Shown piece by piece: positions 35,290-45,134 of a DNA stretch of 64,000 nt (its first letter is position 1; each line of letters begins with the position of its first letter). The stretch comes from Corynebacterium sp. NML140438 (GTDB taxonomy: Bacteria; Actinomycetota; Actinomycetes; Mycobacteriales; Mycobacteriaceae). Location: contig NZ_MLCQ01000018.1 in assembly GCF_001875725.1 (NCBI RefSeq), forward strand, positions 105,412 through 169,411. Reading direction: 5' to 3'. A program made the translations under genes and the position numbers. The notes below the pieces were generated by a model. The model ran no database searches and was not told the origin of the DNA. It was given only the letters and a program-made list of their open reading frames with translations.

Positions 35290-35781
35290 GCCACGGTTTG
35301 CCTCGCGAGGTTTCACAGCTCCGGGTTGGTCAACCCCTCACTGCTGCGCCTTGTTCGTGGCAATGAAAACACTAACAGACGTCTGTGTGTTGCGTAAGAG
35401 AATTGATCGAAAAAGGCCTGCACTAAACAAAAGTGTGACTTATTGTGGGGGTGTTCTGGTGGATTGTTGGCGTTGTGACCTGCGGTGATGGACTTGCTGT
35501 CCAGTTGGGAAAGCTTACGGCGTTCTTAAATGGGGGCCGCGGATGGTGACGCTTTCACGCTTAGTGGATGCGTTGGGTGCGAGTTTGTGAGGGTGTCCAT
35601 ATTTGCACGAGCTGGTCAAAGGCGATATTCTTGCACGAGCATATCTGGGCAATAGGGCTCGTGGTGTCGTAATAGGAGGGCACGGCGACCTTATATTGCG
35701 GGATCTTTCTTTTTCTGGAAGAGATGATATGCCCCTGTCCAAATACGATCTCCTATTTCTATTTCGGAGCACATTTAACTT
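35290..35781 (+). promoter_or_regulatory. long rpsA upstream region
   Basis: About 490 bp without a credible gene. It contains palindromes CCTCGCGAGG (35301-35310), GGGTTG-GT-CAACCC (35323-35336) and a perfect 12-bp ACAGACGTCTGT (35375-35386) flanked by AACAC and GTGTT. TTGCACGAGC occurs twice as a direct repeat (35603-35612 and 35631-35640). The rpsA promoter must lie here, but I cannot place it. A 521-codon minus-strand frame over this region is a shadow of rpsA. Confidence 0.4.
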
Positions 35782-37245
35782 ATGCGCACTTCCAACGCAC
35801 CACAGGTCGCCATCAACGATATCGGCGGACCTGAGGAATTTCTCGCCGCTGTAGACGCAACCATCAAGTACTTCAATGATGGTGACATCGTCTCCGGCAC
35901 CGTCGTCAAGGTTGACCACGATGAGGTTCTCCTTGACATCGGCTACAAGACTGAGGGTGTTATCCCTACCCGCGAGCTTTCGATCAAGCACGACGTTGAC
36001 CCGGACGAGGTTGTCCAGGTTGGCGATGAGATCGACGCACTCGTCCTGACCAAGGAGGACAAGGAAGGTCGCCTCCTGCTCTCCAAGAAGCGTGCTCAGT
36101 ACGAGCGTGCTTGGGGCACCATCGAGGAGCTGCAGAAGAACGACCAGCCTGTCACCGGTACGGTCATCGAGGTTGTCAAGGGTGGCCTCATTCTCGACAT
36201 CGGTCTTCGCGGCTTCCTGCCGGCATCTCTCGTTGAGATGCGTCGCGTTCGCGACCTGGACCCATACATCGGCCAGGAGCTTGAGGCGAAGATCATCGAG
36301 CTGGACAAGCACCGCAACAACGTTGTTCTGTCGCGTCGTGCTTACCTCGAAGAGACGCAGTCCGCTGTTCGTTCCGACTTCCTGCACCAGCTGCAGAAGG
36401 GTCAGGTCCGCAAGGGCGTCGTTTCCTCCATCGTCAACTTCGGTGCATTCGTGGACCTTGGTGGCGTAGACGGCCTGGTTCACGTTTCCGAGCTGTCCTG
36501 GAAGCACATTGACCACCCATCTGAGGTTGTCACCGTTGGCGACGAGGTCACCGTTGAGGTTCTCGACGTCGATCTGGACCGTGAGCGTGTCTCCCTGTCG
36601 CTGAAGGCGACCCAGGAGGATCCATGGCGCGTGTTCGCACGTACCCACGCTGTTGGCCAGATCGTTCCGGGCAAGGTCACCAAGCTCGTGCCATTCGGTG
36701 CGTTTGTGCGCGTCGAAGAGGGCATCGAGGGCCTGGTTCACATCTCCGAGCTGGCACAGCGCCACGTCGAGGTTCCGGACCAGGTTGTCAACGTCGGGGA
36801 AGAGGTCATGGTCAAGGTCATCGACATCGATCTCGACCGTCGTCGTATCTCCCTGTCGCTGAAGCAGGCCGACGAGGACTACAACGAAGAGTTCGATCCG
36901 TCCCGCTACGGCATGGCTGACTCCTACGATGAACAGGGCAACTACATCTTCCCAGAGGGCTTCGATCCGGAGACCAACGAGTGGATGGAGGGCTTCGACG
37001 AGGCTCGTCAGGAGTGGGAGGCACGCTACGCCGAGGCAGAGCGTCGTTTCCAGGCCCACACCGCCCAGATCGAGCGTCACCGCGCTGCTGCTGCAGAGGC
37101 AGCAGAGCAGGCTGGCGACCAGGCGAACTACTCCTCGCAGTCCAACGCTGCAGCTCCGGCAGCGGAAGAGACCGCAAGCGCGGGTGGCTCGCTGGCATCT
37201 GATGAGCAGCTCGCAGCACTTCGCGACAAGCTCGCTGGCAACTAG
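35782..37245 (+). CDS. rpsA: 30S ribosomal protein S1
   Basis: 487 residues with four S1 RNA-binding repeats, each with the G-x-V/I...GAFV or D-I-G core: about residues 34-105, 122-187, 208-275 (VVSSIVNFGAFVDLGG) and 293-362 (KVTKLVPFGAFVRVEE). A long acidic/alanine-rich C-terminal tail follows. Actinobacterial S1 has four repeats rather than six. Codon use is highly biased, as expected of an abundant protein. A terminator follows. Confidence 0.97.
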   Translation: MRTSNAPQVAINDIGGPEEFLAAVDATIKYFNDGDIVSGTVVKVDHDEVLLDIGYKTEGVIPTRELSIKHDVDPDEVVQVGDEIDALVLTKEDKEGRLLLSKKRAQYERAWGTIEELQKNDQPVTGTVIEVVKGGLILDIGLRGFLPASLVEMRRVRDLDPYIGQELEAKIIELDKHRNNVVLSRRAYLEETQSAVRSDFLHQLQKGQVRKGVVSSIVNFGAFVDLGGVDGLVHVSELSWKHIDHPSEVVTVGDEVTVEVLDVDLDRERVSLSLKATQEDPWRVFARTHAVGQIVPGKVTKLVPFGAFVRVEEGIEGLVHISELAQRHVEVPDQVVNVGEEVMVKVIDIDLDRRRISLSLKQADEDYNEEFDPSRYGMADSYDEQGNYIFPEGFDPETNEWMEGFDEARQEWEARYAEAERRFQAHTAQIERHRAAAAEAAEQAGDQANYSSQSNAAAPAAEETASAGGSLASDEQLAALRDKLAGN

Positions 37246-37265
37246 TCTTTACTAGTTAATCGACG

Positions 37266-37296
37266 ACCCCTTCCTGGAATCCCGGGAAGGGGTTTC
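37266..37296 (+). terminator. rpsA terminator
   Basis: ACCCCTTCC (37266-37274) pairs with GGAAGGGGT (37285-37293), followed by TTCGCC. It lies 20 bp after the rpsA stop. Confidence 0.75.
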
Positions 37297-37312
37297 GCCT
37301 ATTATGTGACCC

Positions 37313-37915
37313 ATGTTGAGAATTGGACTCACAGGCGGAATTGGGAGCGGTAAATCAACCGTCGCATCGCTATTGCGTGACCACGGCTTCGTCATCGTCG
37401 ATGCAGACCGGATTGCACGTGAAGTTTTGCAGCCTGGTAGCGATGCGTTGCAGGAAGTGGCTGCAGCATTCGGCAATGACCTGGTGGACGCTTCAGGCGT
37501 TTTGAACCGCAAGCTGCTGGCGCAACGCGCATTTAGTTCGGAGGAACAAACGCAGAGGCTTAACGCTATTACTCACCCTGCGATACGCAAGGAAGCACTG
37601 CGGCAGTTTGATGCTGCTGAAGCTGCCGGGGCGCAGGTCGCAGTGTACGACATGCCATTGCTGGTCGAACTCGGGCTTCATCGTTCGATGGATTTCACAG
37701 TCGTGGTTGACGTGGACGAAGAAGAGCGCGTCAAACGACTGGTGAGTTTGCGAGGTCTTACGGAAGAAGACGCGCGTTCTCGCATAGCGCGACAGATCAA
37801 CGACGCCGAACGGCTTGAAGCCGCAGATTACGTCATTGACAACAACGGTCCGTTGTCTGGGCTTTCACCGCAAGTGGATGCTCTTGTGGCGCATATTGAG
37901 CGCTACCTGTCGTGA
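37313..37915 (+). CDS. coaE: dephospho-CoA kinase
   Basis: This is the last step of CoA synthesis. P-loop GLTGGIGSGKSTVASLL at residues 5-21, DADRIAREVL, and the lid region LRGLTEEDARSRIARQ. 200 residues, without the C-terminal UPF0157-like domain seen in mycobacterial CoaE. It lies between rpsA and uvrB, the usual actinobacterial order. Confidence 0.96.
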   Translation: MLRIGLTGGIGSGKSTVASLLRDHGFVIVDADRIAREVLQPGSDALQEVAAAFGNDLVDASGVLNRKLLAQRAFSSEEQTQRLNAITHPAIRKEALRQFDAAEAAGAQVAVYDMPLLVELGLHRSMDFTVVVDVDEEERVKRLVSLRGLTEEDARSRIARQINDAERLEAADYVIDNNGPLSGLSPQVDALVAHIERYLS

Positions 37916-37958
37916 TGCCAACGTTGAGGAATCTCGCTGAGTCGTTAGACTGAGCTGC

Positions 37959-40058
37959 ATGGCATTTGCAGCAGAGCACCCAGTCCTGGCGCATTCGGAG
38001 TTTAGGCCGGTCGGCGAGATCGAGCGGCGAGAAAAGCCGTTCGAAGTCGTTTCGGAATTTGAACCTTCTGGGGATCAACCGAAGGCGATCGCGGAGCTTG
38101 ACGAGCGCCTGAACCGTGGGGAAGAGGACGTCGTACTGATGGGTGCTACTGGCACGGGAAAATCGGCGACGGCTGCATGGCTGATTGAAAAACAGCAGCG
38201 CCCAACACTGGTGATGGCTCCGAATAAGACGCTTGCAGCGCAGCTAGCAAATGAGCTTCGACAGTTGCTTCCGAATAACGCAGTTGAATATTTTGTCTCG
38301 TACTACGACTACTATCAACCCGAGGCCTACATTGCCCAAACGGATACTTACATCGAAAAAGATTCCTCTATCAACGATGATGTGGAGCGGCTAAGGCACT
38401 CAGCAACGTCCGCGTTGTTATCGCGCCGTGATGTCGTCGTGGTGTCTTCGGTGTCGTGCATTTACGGCCTTGGTACGCCTCAGTCCTACCTTGATAGGTC
38501 TGTTGTGCTCCGGGTAGGTGAAGAGGTCGAGCGGGATCGCTTCCTGCGCTTGCTTGTAGATATTCAGTATGAACGCAACGACATCGACTTCAAACGTGGA
38601 ACCTTCCGCGTGAAAGGCGATGTTGTCGATATCATTCCTGCGTACGAAGAAGTTGCGGTCCGGGTCGAGTTCTTCGGTGATGAGATTGATAGTTTGTACT
38701 ATATTCACCCGCTCACCGGCGACGTACTGAGCCAAGAAGAAGAGCTGCGGATCTTTCCTGCCACACATTATGTGGCTACCGATGAGCGGATGGAAAAGGC
38801 GATCGAGTCAATTAAGGAAGAGCTCGCCGATCGCCTCGAGGACCTCGAGAACCGCGGAAAGCTGTTGGAGGCTCAGCGACTTCGGATGCGCACCGAGTAC
38901 GACCTGGAGATGATTCAGCAGGTTGGCTTCTGCTCTGGCATTGAGAACTATTCCCGTCATATGGATGGTCGTGAGGCGGGTTCGGCGCCAGCGACACTCA
39001 TCGACTACTTTCCAGAGGACTTCCTCACGATTATCGACGAGTCCCACGTGACAGTTCCTCAAATCGGCGGAATGTTTGAAGGCGACATGTCGCGGAAACG
39101 CAACCTCGTGGAATTTGGGTTCCGGTTGCCGAGCGCCGTCGATAACCGCCCTCTTACCTTCGACGAGTTTGAAGCTCGAGTCGGGCAGACCGTGTACATG
39201 TCTGCTACACCGGGCGACTATGAGCTTGAGGCAGCGCATGGTGAGTTCGTTGAGCAGGTGATTCGACCGACAGGTCTGGTTGATCCAAAGGTCACTGTGA
39301 AGCCGACGAAGGGGCAGATCGACGACTTGATTGACGAGATCAGGGTTCGAGTGGGGAAGAACGAGCGCGTCCTGGTAACAACGTTGACGAAGCGCATGGC
39401 GGAAGACCTCACCGATTACCTGCTAGATAATGGGGTGAAAGTGCGCTACCTTCACTCAGACATCGATACATTGCAGCGCGTTGAATTACTCCGTCAGTTG
39501 AGGCTTGGCGAGTTCGACGTCCTCGTCGGCATCAACCTGCTCCGAGAGGGGCTGGACCTTCCGGAGGTATCCCTCGTCGCGATTCTTGATGCCGACAAGG
39601 AAGGGTTCCTGCGTTCGACGAAGTCGCTGATTCAGACAATTGGACGTGCCGCCCGAAACGTTTCTGGCGAAGTCATCATGTACGCCGACCAGATGACTGA
39701 GTCGATGGAAGAAGCCATTAGTGAGACGGAGCGGCGTCGAGAAATTCAGTTGGCGTACAACAAAGAGCATGGGATCGATCCACAACCTCTGCGGAAGAAG
39801 ATCGCCGACATTCTGGATCAGGTATACGAGAACGCCGACAGCGAAGAAGCACCTAGCGTTGCTTCAGACACCGCAGTGGCAGAGAAGCCAGATGTGTCGA
39901 CGATGGCCTCTGATCAGGTACAAGCTCTGATCGACGACCTGACTCAACAGATGGGTGCAGCTGCACGTGAACTCAAGTTTGAGCTGGCCGGCAGACTACG
40001 CGATGAAATCGCTGATCTCCGAAGGGAACTTCGTGGTATGAAAGATACAGGAAACTAA
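37959..40058 (+). CDS. uvrB: excinuclease ABC subunit B
   Basis: Damage verification in nucleotide-excision repair. Walker [16 protein letters not shown], the beta-hairpin [15 protein letters not shown]-type [15 protein letters not shown], helicase motif VI IGRAARN, and a C-terminal UVR motif ([24 protein letters not shown]; quoted piecewise by its A-x-x-L-x-F-E-x-A core) that binds UvrC. 699 residues. The partner uvrA is 7 kb downstream. Confidence 0.97.
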   Translation: MAFAAEHPVLAHSEFRPVGEIERREKPFEVVSEFEPSGDQPKAIAELDERLNRGEEDVVLMGATGTGKSATAAWLIEKQQRPTLVMAPNKTLAAQLANELRQLLPNNAVEYFVSYYDYYQPEAYIAQTDTYIEKDSSINDDVERLRHSATSALLSRRDVVVVSSVSCIYGLGTPQSYLDRSVVLRVGEEVERDRFLRLLVDIQYERNDIDFKRGTFRVKGDVVDIIPAYEEVAVRVEFFGDEIDSLYYIHPLTGDVLSQEEELRIFPATHYVATDERMEKAIESIKEELADRLEDLENRGKLLEAQRLRMRTEYDLEMIQQVGFCSGIENYSRHMDGREAGSAPATLIDYFPEDFLTIIDESHVTVPQIGGMFEGDMSRKRNLVEFGFRLPSAVDNRPLTFDEFEARVGQTVYMSATPGDYELEAAHGEFVEQVIRPTGLVDPKVTVKPTKGQIDDLIDEIRVRVGKNERVLVTTLTKRMAEDLTDYLLDNGVKVRYLHSDIDTLQRVELLRQLRLGEFDVLVGINLLREGLDLPEVSLVAILDADKEGFLRSTKSLIQTIGRAARNVSGEVIMYADQMTESMEEAISETERRREIQLAYNKEHGIDPQPLRKKIADILDQVYENADSEEAPSVASDTAVAEKPDVSTMASDQVQALIDDLTQQMGAAARELKFELAGRLRDEIADLRRELRGMKDTGN

Positions 40059-40076
40059 GAAAGGTTCGAGGAATCT

Positions 40077-40535
40077 ATGCATACCTATAAGTCGATTGCA
40101 GTCGGCACTGACGGTTCACCAACTTCGCTTGTCGCAGTGCGTGCTGCAGCAAGTCTTGCCCGGGTATATGGTGCGAAGCTCACCGTGATCTGTGCGCATT
40201 ACACAGCGTCTGGTTCGATGCTGAATGCGACCAATGCGGAGCTCAGCAAGATCGACATCGTTACGAAATCGGGTGCAGAGGACATCTTGCGGCGCGCGAA
40301 AGCGATTGCGGTTGAAGAAGAAGCACCGGAGATCAATTTGGTTTCGAGCGGTGGCCAACCTGCGAATGTGCTCCTGGAATCCGTGAAGGAATACAGCGTT
40401 GATCTTCTTGTAGTTGGTAACAAGGGGATGCGCTCGCTTGCCGGTCGAATTTTCGGCAACATCCCAGGCAATGTGGCGAAGAAGGCTCCGGTTGACGTCA
40501 TGCTCGTTGATACGCGTGCTGAGGGGCACGACTAG
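40077..40535 (+). CDS. universal stress protein (UspA family, copy 1)
   Basis: A 152-residue single Usp domain. ATP-type signature G-x2-G-x9-G in GNKGMRSLAGRIFGN; the residue after the last G is Asn instead of Ser/Thr. The N-terminal IAVGTDGSPTSLVAV is typical. It starts 18 bp after uvrB and may be read through from it. Exact role unknown. Confidence 0.92.
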   Translation: MHTYKSIAVGTDGSPTSLVAVRAAASLARVYGAKLTVICAHYTASGSMLNATNAELSKIDIVTKSGAEDILRRAKAIAVEEEAPEINLVSSGGQPANVLLESVKEYSVDLLVVGNKGMRSLAGRIFGNIPGNVAKKAPVDVMLVDTRAEGHD

Positions 40536-40561
40536 CGCTCATTTGAGTCGGAACCAGGTAC

Positions 40562-40607
40562 TATAAATTAGACCGTGCTCGCTGGTATCATCCCTATTCC
40601 AGCGAGC
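40562..40607 (+). promoter_or_regulatory. promoter and leader hairpin of the second stress-protein gene
   Basis: TATAAA (40562-40567) is a good -10, giving a start near 40573. The leader then folds as a perfect 9-bp hairpin, GCTCGCTGG (40577-40585) with CCAGCGAGC (40599-40607), ending 36 bp before the ATG. There is no T-run, so it is more likely an RNA-stability or regulatory element than a terminator. Confidence 0.5.
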
Positions 40608-40643
40608 GAGAGTTGAACCAGGAAAGGTCTCAAGAATACAGTC

Positions 40644-41087
40644 ATGGCCAATTACTACAAGACCATCGTCGTAGGATCCGACGGGTCCAAATCGTCGTTG
40701 CTTGCCGTCGAACGCGCTGCGAAGATGGCGACCGCATTCGGTGCGACCCTCGTGATCGGTACCGCGTATTACGAAACAGAAGCCGATGCGACGAAGAGCC
40801 TACGCCAAGACTCCGTCACTATCCTCGGGGACCAAGACGCACTGGTCAATCTCGAAGCGGCGGCAGAACACGCCCGCCAACACGGAGCGCAGGACGTACA
40901 AACCGCAACTCGCCCGGGTACCCCAGTAGAGGCACTCATGGCGATTGTTCGCGACAACAATGCGGAGCTGTTGGTAGTCGGTAACCGCGGTATCAATTCG
41001 CTGACCGGACGCCTGCTGGGTTCGGTCCCCGCGGATGTAGCGCGTCAGTCCGACTGCGATGTCATGATTGTCCACACCGTCAGCTAG
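40644..41087 (+). CDS. universal stress protein (UspA family, copy 2)
   Basis: 147 residues. Full ATP signature GNRGINSLTGRLLGS near the C-terminus and VVGSDGSKSSLLAV at the start. It is related to the upstream copy, but has its own promoter and hairpin leader. A terminator follows. Confidence 0.93.
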   Translation: MANYYKTIVVGSDGSKSSLLAVERAAKMATAFGATLVIGTAYYETEADATKSLRQDSVTILGDQDALVNLEAAAEHARQHGAQDVQTATRPGTPVEALMAIVRDNNAELLVVGNRGINSLTGRLLGSVPADVARQSDCDVMIVHTVS

Positions 41088-41100
41088 CACTGAGCGACAC

Positions 41101-41134
41101 AACCTCCGACCACTCATACGGCCGGAGGTTTTTC
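41101..41134 (+). terminator. terminator between usp and helD
   Basis: AACCTCCG (41101-41108) pairs with CGGAGGTT (41123-41130), followed by TTTCT. Convergent genes share it. Confidence 0.85.
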
Positions 41135-43317
41135 TATGCAAGCTCGCCAATAATGGTGAGGCTTTGGGTCGCTCGAGTCATCGCAACGTAAAGATCTTGC
41201 CAGCCCTGCGGTGAGGCGTCGACAATCTCTTGAGGTTCGACGAGTACAACGTGGTCAAACTCGAGTCCCTTCATCTCTCCAATGTTGGAGTTGTCAATGA
41301 TCGCCGTTGCCCGTCCATCTTCGTACGTTGCGACGCCCGCCGGATTGGTTCCTGAAGGGAAGAAATTAACTGGATGCCCCGTGCTTCGAATGCTTTCAGG
41401 AGCCGGGGACTCAGGATCGATCACGTGGAGGACGTTCGTGGCATGGTCCATAATCTCTGAGGGCGTTCGGTAGTTGACGCTGAGCGTATGGGTGCGGAAG
41501 CGCGTGCCTACGAACGGTTCAAGCGTTGCCGACCAATCATCGGAACCCGCCGGAGCCGACGTTTGCGCGGTATCTCCGACCAACGTCATCCACTTTGAGG
41601 GGCAGCGGCGAAACACCATTCGCCACTCCATCGGGGAAAGCTCCTGTGCCTCGTCTACGATTACGTGCCCGTAAGCCCACGCGCGGTCAGCGCGAGCGCG
41701 TTCGGCCGTTGATCGAATATCCGTCCCGGCCTGGCGCTCGGCAAGTGTCTCCGCATCGATCACGTCCGAAGCGGAAAGAATCTCAGCCTCAAATTGGTCA
41801 TCATCATTGTCTGTTGACTCCGACGACGCCAACACATCCAACGCATCCTCGGCTTCAGCGACCTGCTGCTGCCATGTCTCATCCTCATCTACGAAATCGC
41901 TATCCGACGAGGTTCCAATGAGCACGGAGAGCTCGTCGAGCAAGGCCGCATCCGAAGATGTCCCGGGAGAGCCTGGTTCACGGTACAGCGCTTCCTGTGT
42001 GTACTCGTCGTAGTCGTACGCGACGGACGCAATCGCTTCGCGGTCCTCAAGCAGGTTTCGCAGCACCTCACGTGGGGAGAGAGTGGGGAAGTAGGTGTCA
42101 ATAAGTTCGTGGATTTGTGGCTCCTCCGCAAGATCATCATGAAGCTGATCGACGTCCGCCGCTGACAGGAGGTTTGCTCCGCCAAGTGGATCTGCGCCAA
42201 TTCTGTCTGCCAAAGCGCGCGCGAGCTGTTCGCAAAGATGCTCAGCGAAGATGGCTTGTGCCTCGTTGTGTGGGCGACGCGATCTACGCGCTTTGGTCCT
42301 AGCGGACCTTATCATGGCAGGTGTCGCTGCGATGGGAACATTCTCGAACGAAAGCGGCACCTTTTGCTTCGGCACTGTCTCATGCGCTTGGACGGCCCGC
42401 TTCAAAATCGTGACCATCTCAGCAGAGCCTTTTACCTCCCTAGCCGCGAAAGATTCGCTAGCTGTTGAAGTAAAACCAGGCACGAGATCCGAGATGGTGG
42501 AAAGTACCACGCCTGTCTCGCCGAGCTCGGGCAGGACGCGCGAAATGTAGTCCAAAAATACGGAGTTCGGTCCGAGAATGAGAACACCGGTCTTAGCCAA
42601 CTGAGCTCGCCAGGTATACAAAAGATACGCGACGCGGTGCAACGCCACCGCAGTCTTACCTGTTCCTGGACCGCCTTCGACAACCATGACTCCACGCGTC
42701 GCATCGCGGATGACGGCATCTTGCTCGCGCTGGATCGTTTCCACGATCGACTGCATGTGGGCAGTGCGTGGCCGGTTCATGGCACGACGTAACGCGGCTT
42801 CGGAGCCGACACCCGACGCCTCATCTCCAGTAGCGTTGCCGGAAAGTACTTCGTCGTCGACGGATTCCACAATGCGTCCCAGCATTCGGATGTTTCGGCG
42901 GGTTTGCACCCCGGATGGGTGCGCTGTCGTCGCCAGATAGAACGGGCGGGCCATGGGCGCCCGCCAATCAATGAGCAGGGAACGGTATCGGTCTTCGGGC
43001 GCATCGATGCCCATCCTGCCAATGTATCGCCGATCAAGCCCAGCGCTTTCCGAAACGGGGTTCTCCGGATTGGTGTCTTCGACGTCAATCCGGCCAAACA
43101 CCAGGCCGACTTCGGCCAGGTTCAGCGCATCGAGTTTTGCATTCAGCCCGTGATACTCGGTTTCACGCCTAACAAGCGCATCAGAGTCAGGGTTGTCTGG
43201 GTCGACATCGCGCTGCACGGCTGCAAGCTTTGCCTGCGCCTTTGATACTTCCTCGTCTAAGCGCGAAAATAGACCATCGACGTAGCGCTGTTCGCGAGCA
43301 ACCTCTTGTTCTGACAC
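41134..43317 (-). CDS. helD: HelD-type RNA-polymerase-recycling ATPase
   Basis: A UvrD/Rep-like superfamily-1 protein of about 727 residues. Walker A EGGPGTGKTAVALHRVAYLL, motif II VIVDEAQELSPMEW, GDTAQTSAP, VNYRTPSEI and the final YVAMTRATQSL. The N-terminal ~110 residues are a charged coiled coil (EQEVAREQRYVDGLFSRLDEE) that enters the polymerase channel in characterised HelD proteins. It removes stalled RNA polymerase from DNA. GTG 43317 has GGAG 12 bases upstream; the 15 extra codons upstream (MVTGSLSLYKENVFT) look like leader. Confidence 0.9.
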   Translation of the reverse strand: MSEQEVAREQRYVDGLFSRLDEEVSKAQAKLAAVQRDVDPDNPDSDALVRRETEYHGLNAKLDALNLAEVGLVFGRIDVEDTNPENPVSESAGLDRRYIGRMGIDAPEDRYRSLLIDWRAPMARPFYLATTAHPSGVQTRRNIRMLGRIVESVDDEVLSGNATGDEASGVGSEAALRRAMNRPRTAHMQSIVETIQREQDAVIRDATRGVMVVEGGPGTGKTAVALHRVAYLLYTWRAQLAKTGVLILGPNSVFLDYISRVLPELGETGVVLSTISDLVPGFTSTASESFAAREVKGSAEMVTILKRAVQAHETVPKQKVPLSFENVPIAATPAMIRSARTKARRSRRPHNEAQAIFAEHLCEQLARALADRIGADPLGGANLLSAADVDQLHDDLAEEPQIHELIDTYFPTLSPREVLRNLLEDREAIASVAYDYDEYTQEALYREPGSPGTSSDAALLDELSVLIGTSSDSDFVDEDETWQQQVAEAEDALDVLASSESTDNDDDQFEAEILSASDVIDAETLAERQAGTDIRSTAERARADRAWAYGHVIVDEAQELSPMEWRMVFRRCPSKWMTLVGDTAQTSAPAGSDDWSATLEPFVGTRFRTHTLSVNYRTPSEIMDHATNVLHVIDPESPAPESIRSTGHPVNFFPSGTNPAGVATYEDGRATAIIDNSNIGEMKGLEFDHVVLVEPQEIVDASPQGWQDLYVAMTRATQSLTIIGELA

Positions 43318-43349
43318 CGTGAAAACATTCTCCTTATAAAGTGAAAGCG

Positions 43350-43381
43350 ACCCCGTAACCACGACAACGTGGTCACGGGGT
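43350..43381 (-). terminator. terminator of the DoxX-family gene
   Basis: A 14-bp stem with one mismatch (43350-43363 with 43368-43381), loop of four bases. On the minus strand it is followed by CGCTTTCACTTT. Confidence 0.75.
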
Positions 43382-43399
43382 GTAGGACAGAAAGTAAGC

Positions 43400-44440
43400 C
43401 TAGCTAAGCTTCTTCTGGGCCTTCTTTACCAGCTTGGTTGCGCGCTTCTCGGCTTTCTTTGCCTTACGCTTCCACTTCCGCTGCTGGCACTTCGATGGTG
43501 CGACATCAAGGTTGTCGAATGCGTCCTGCAGTGAATCAACGGCACCCTGTGCACGATCCTGTAGCTTCGCCACGTTTTTCTTGACCTTGCGCTTTGCCTT
43601 GAACTGATCGAGTTTGCTGGGCTCAAGGCTTTCCAGTTTGTCCTGAAGATCGCCAACGACACTGTTGACCTTCCGCTTTGCCTTGAACTGCTGAAGCTTG
43701 CTCGGCTTCAGGTCCTTATAGGTGCTCTCCGCGTTATCGGAAACTTCCTCGATCCAGTCGCCTGCATCAGACAGGAACGAAGACGTCTGCTTGCTTGCGT
43801 CTTGCCAAAAGCCCTCTGCCGCGTCAGAAGCTTGGCCAGCGAACTTCGAAGCCTGCTTCTTCCAATCGTCTTTGTTGTGGTCAACGTAGTCTACGACTTG
43901 ATCGGCAGTATCAGAGATCCAGTTGCTTGCCTTGCCCAGGGCCTTCTCTGTCTCAGACTGGGTAGGAAGCGCCTGCTGCACATTCTTCTTGGCAGTGCGA
44001 GCGGCCTGCTGCGCGCGCCACTGAAGACCAGGCTTTCCAGCGGTGTCCACAGTTGCGAGGAGCACACCACCAGCGAGGGCGATATCGGTCAGCGCTCCGG
44101 TTTGGCGACGCTGCTTCTCGCTGGACTCGTCAGCCTCCCAGAAAGCGTTCCGACCGATGATCGACGGGATTGCAGTCGCAGCGAGCAGTGCTGCGGACGT
44201 ACGCGGCAGTTTGCCGATAGCGAACAGGCTCCCAGCGCCCGCTTTAATGCCGCCAACAACCTGAGCAGCCGTCTTCGGGTCGTTCGGAACTAAACCGCGG
44301 TACTCACGTGGAATTGCACCCCGGACCTTTTCTAAAAGCGCCTTCGTGCTTTCTTTATTGACGTTTGGGTCACGCAGGGTCTGTACACCATCGACGATGT
44401 ATACAGACGCGAGCATTGGCCTTGCGAGTTTTCTAATCAT
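43400..44440 (-). CDS. DoxX-family membrane protein with a lysine-rich repeat tail
   Basis: 346 residues from ATG 44440 (MIRKLARPML; GAGGA upstream). Residues ~1-140 hold the DoxX-like membrane part (SVYIVDGVQTL, IPSIIGRNAFWEADE, IALAGGVLLATVDT). The rest is soluble, very basic and helical, with three tandem units: PSKLQQFKAKRKV, PSKLDQFKAKRKVKK and PSKCQQRKWKRKAKK, spaced about 33-40 residues. The tail suggests binding to acidic partners (nucleic acid, ribosome or lipid heads). Function unknown. Confidence 0.85.
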   Translation of the reverse strand: MIRKLARPMLASVYIVDGVQTLRDPNVNKESTKALLEKVRGAIPREYRGLVPNDPKTAAQVVGGIKAGAGSLFAIGKLPRTSAALLAATAIPSIIGRNAFWEADESSEKQRRQTGALTDIALAGGVLLATVDTAGKPGLQWRAQQAARTAKKNVQQALPTQSETEKALGKASNWISDTADQVVDYVDHNKDDWKKQASKFAGQASDAAEGFWQDASKQTSSFLSDAGDWIEEVSDNAESTYKDLKPSKLQQFKAKRKVNSVVGDLQDKLESLEPSKLDQFKAKRKVKKNVAKLQDRAQGAVDSLQDAFDNLDVAPSKCQQRKWKRKAKKAEKRATKLVKKAQKKLS

Positions 44441-44522
44441 GAATGCATTCCTCATTTCTCTTGGCAACGTATTAGTCGCTGTATATACGTGTTATGTGAC
44501 GTCCGATATTCGGTTCACACCT

Positions 44523-45134
44523 CTACCAGCGACGGTTCCACCAAACATCTAGGCTCGGACGCTCTGCACCAAGCGTAGTGGATTTACCGTGGCCGGGCCA
44601 CACGATTGTCTCGTCTGGGTAAGTGTCGAAGAGCTTCTCTGTCACATCTCTATAGAGCCGAACAAAGTCACCTTCGGAGTTCGTTTTCCCAAGACCACCA
44701 GGAAAAAGGGAGTCCCCAACAAAGAGATTTGGAACTCCATCGATATCCGCATGTACCGCAGCTCCACCAGGAGTATGCCCTCGCAGGATTGCCACGGGGA
44801 ATTCATAGCCTGCGAATGAAAGTGTGTCGCCGTCATTCAGTTCACGATTAACAGGAACCGGCAGCGCGGGTACTTCAAGGAATGGCGCCCAGTGTGTTGC
44901 ACCGGTAGCTTCTAGGACTGCTTCCAGCGCACGCACGTGGTCGTGGTGACGGTGCGTGGTGAGCACATCCGTGATGCGCACGCCGGCCTCCTCGGCCATA
45001 GTGAGGATCGCAGGCGCGTCGTCAGCGGCGTCGATAAGTAATCCCTGGTTACCGGAGCATAGAAGGTAGCAGTTGTTATCCATCGACCCAACGGAAATGT
45101 GTTGCAGTGTCAAAGGGGGTGTTGCTGAATCCAT
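44523..45134 (-). CDS. metallo-beta-lactamase-fold hydrolase (glyoxalase-II-like)
   Basis: 203 residues. The metal site is THRHHDHV (about residues 60-67), with further ligands in RGHTPGGAAV, FVGDSLFPGG and WPGHGKST. The overall shape matches hydroxyacylglutathione-hydrolase-like proteins that, in mycothiol-using actinobacteria, act on thioesters. Substrate unknown. Divergent from uvrA. Confidence 0.9.
   Translation of the reverse strand: MDSATPPLTLQHISVGSMDNNCYLLCSGNQGLLIDAADDAPAILTMAEEAGVRITDVLTTHRHHDHVRALEAVLEATGATHWAPFLEVPALPVPVNRELNDGDTLSFAGYEFPVAILRGHTPGGAAVHADIDGVPNLFVGDSLFPGGLGKTNSEGDFVRLYRDVTEKLFDTYPDETIVWPGHGKSTTLGAERPSLDVWWNRRW

Noticed and set aside
35515..37080. 521-codon minus-strand frame over rpsA and its upstream region
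   Set aside because: It is opposite the highly codon-biased S1 gene, reads as an acidic leucine/valine/aspartate-rich shadow and lacks a ribosome site.
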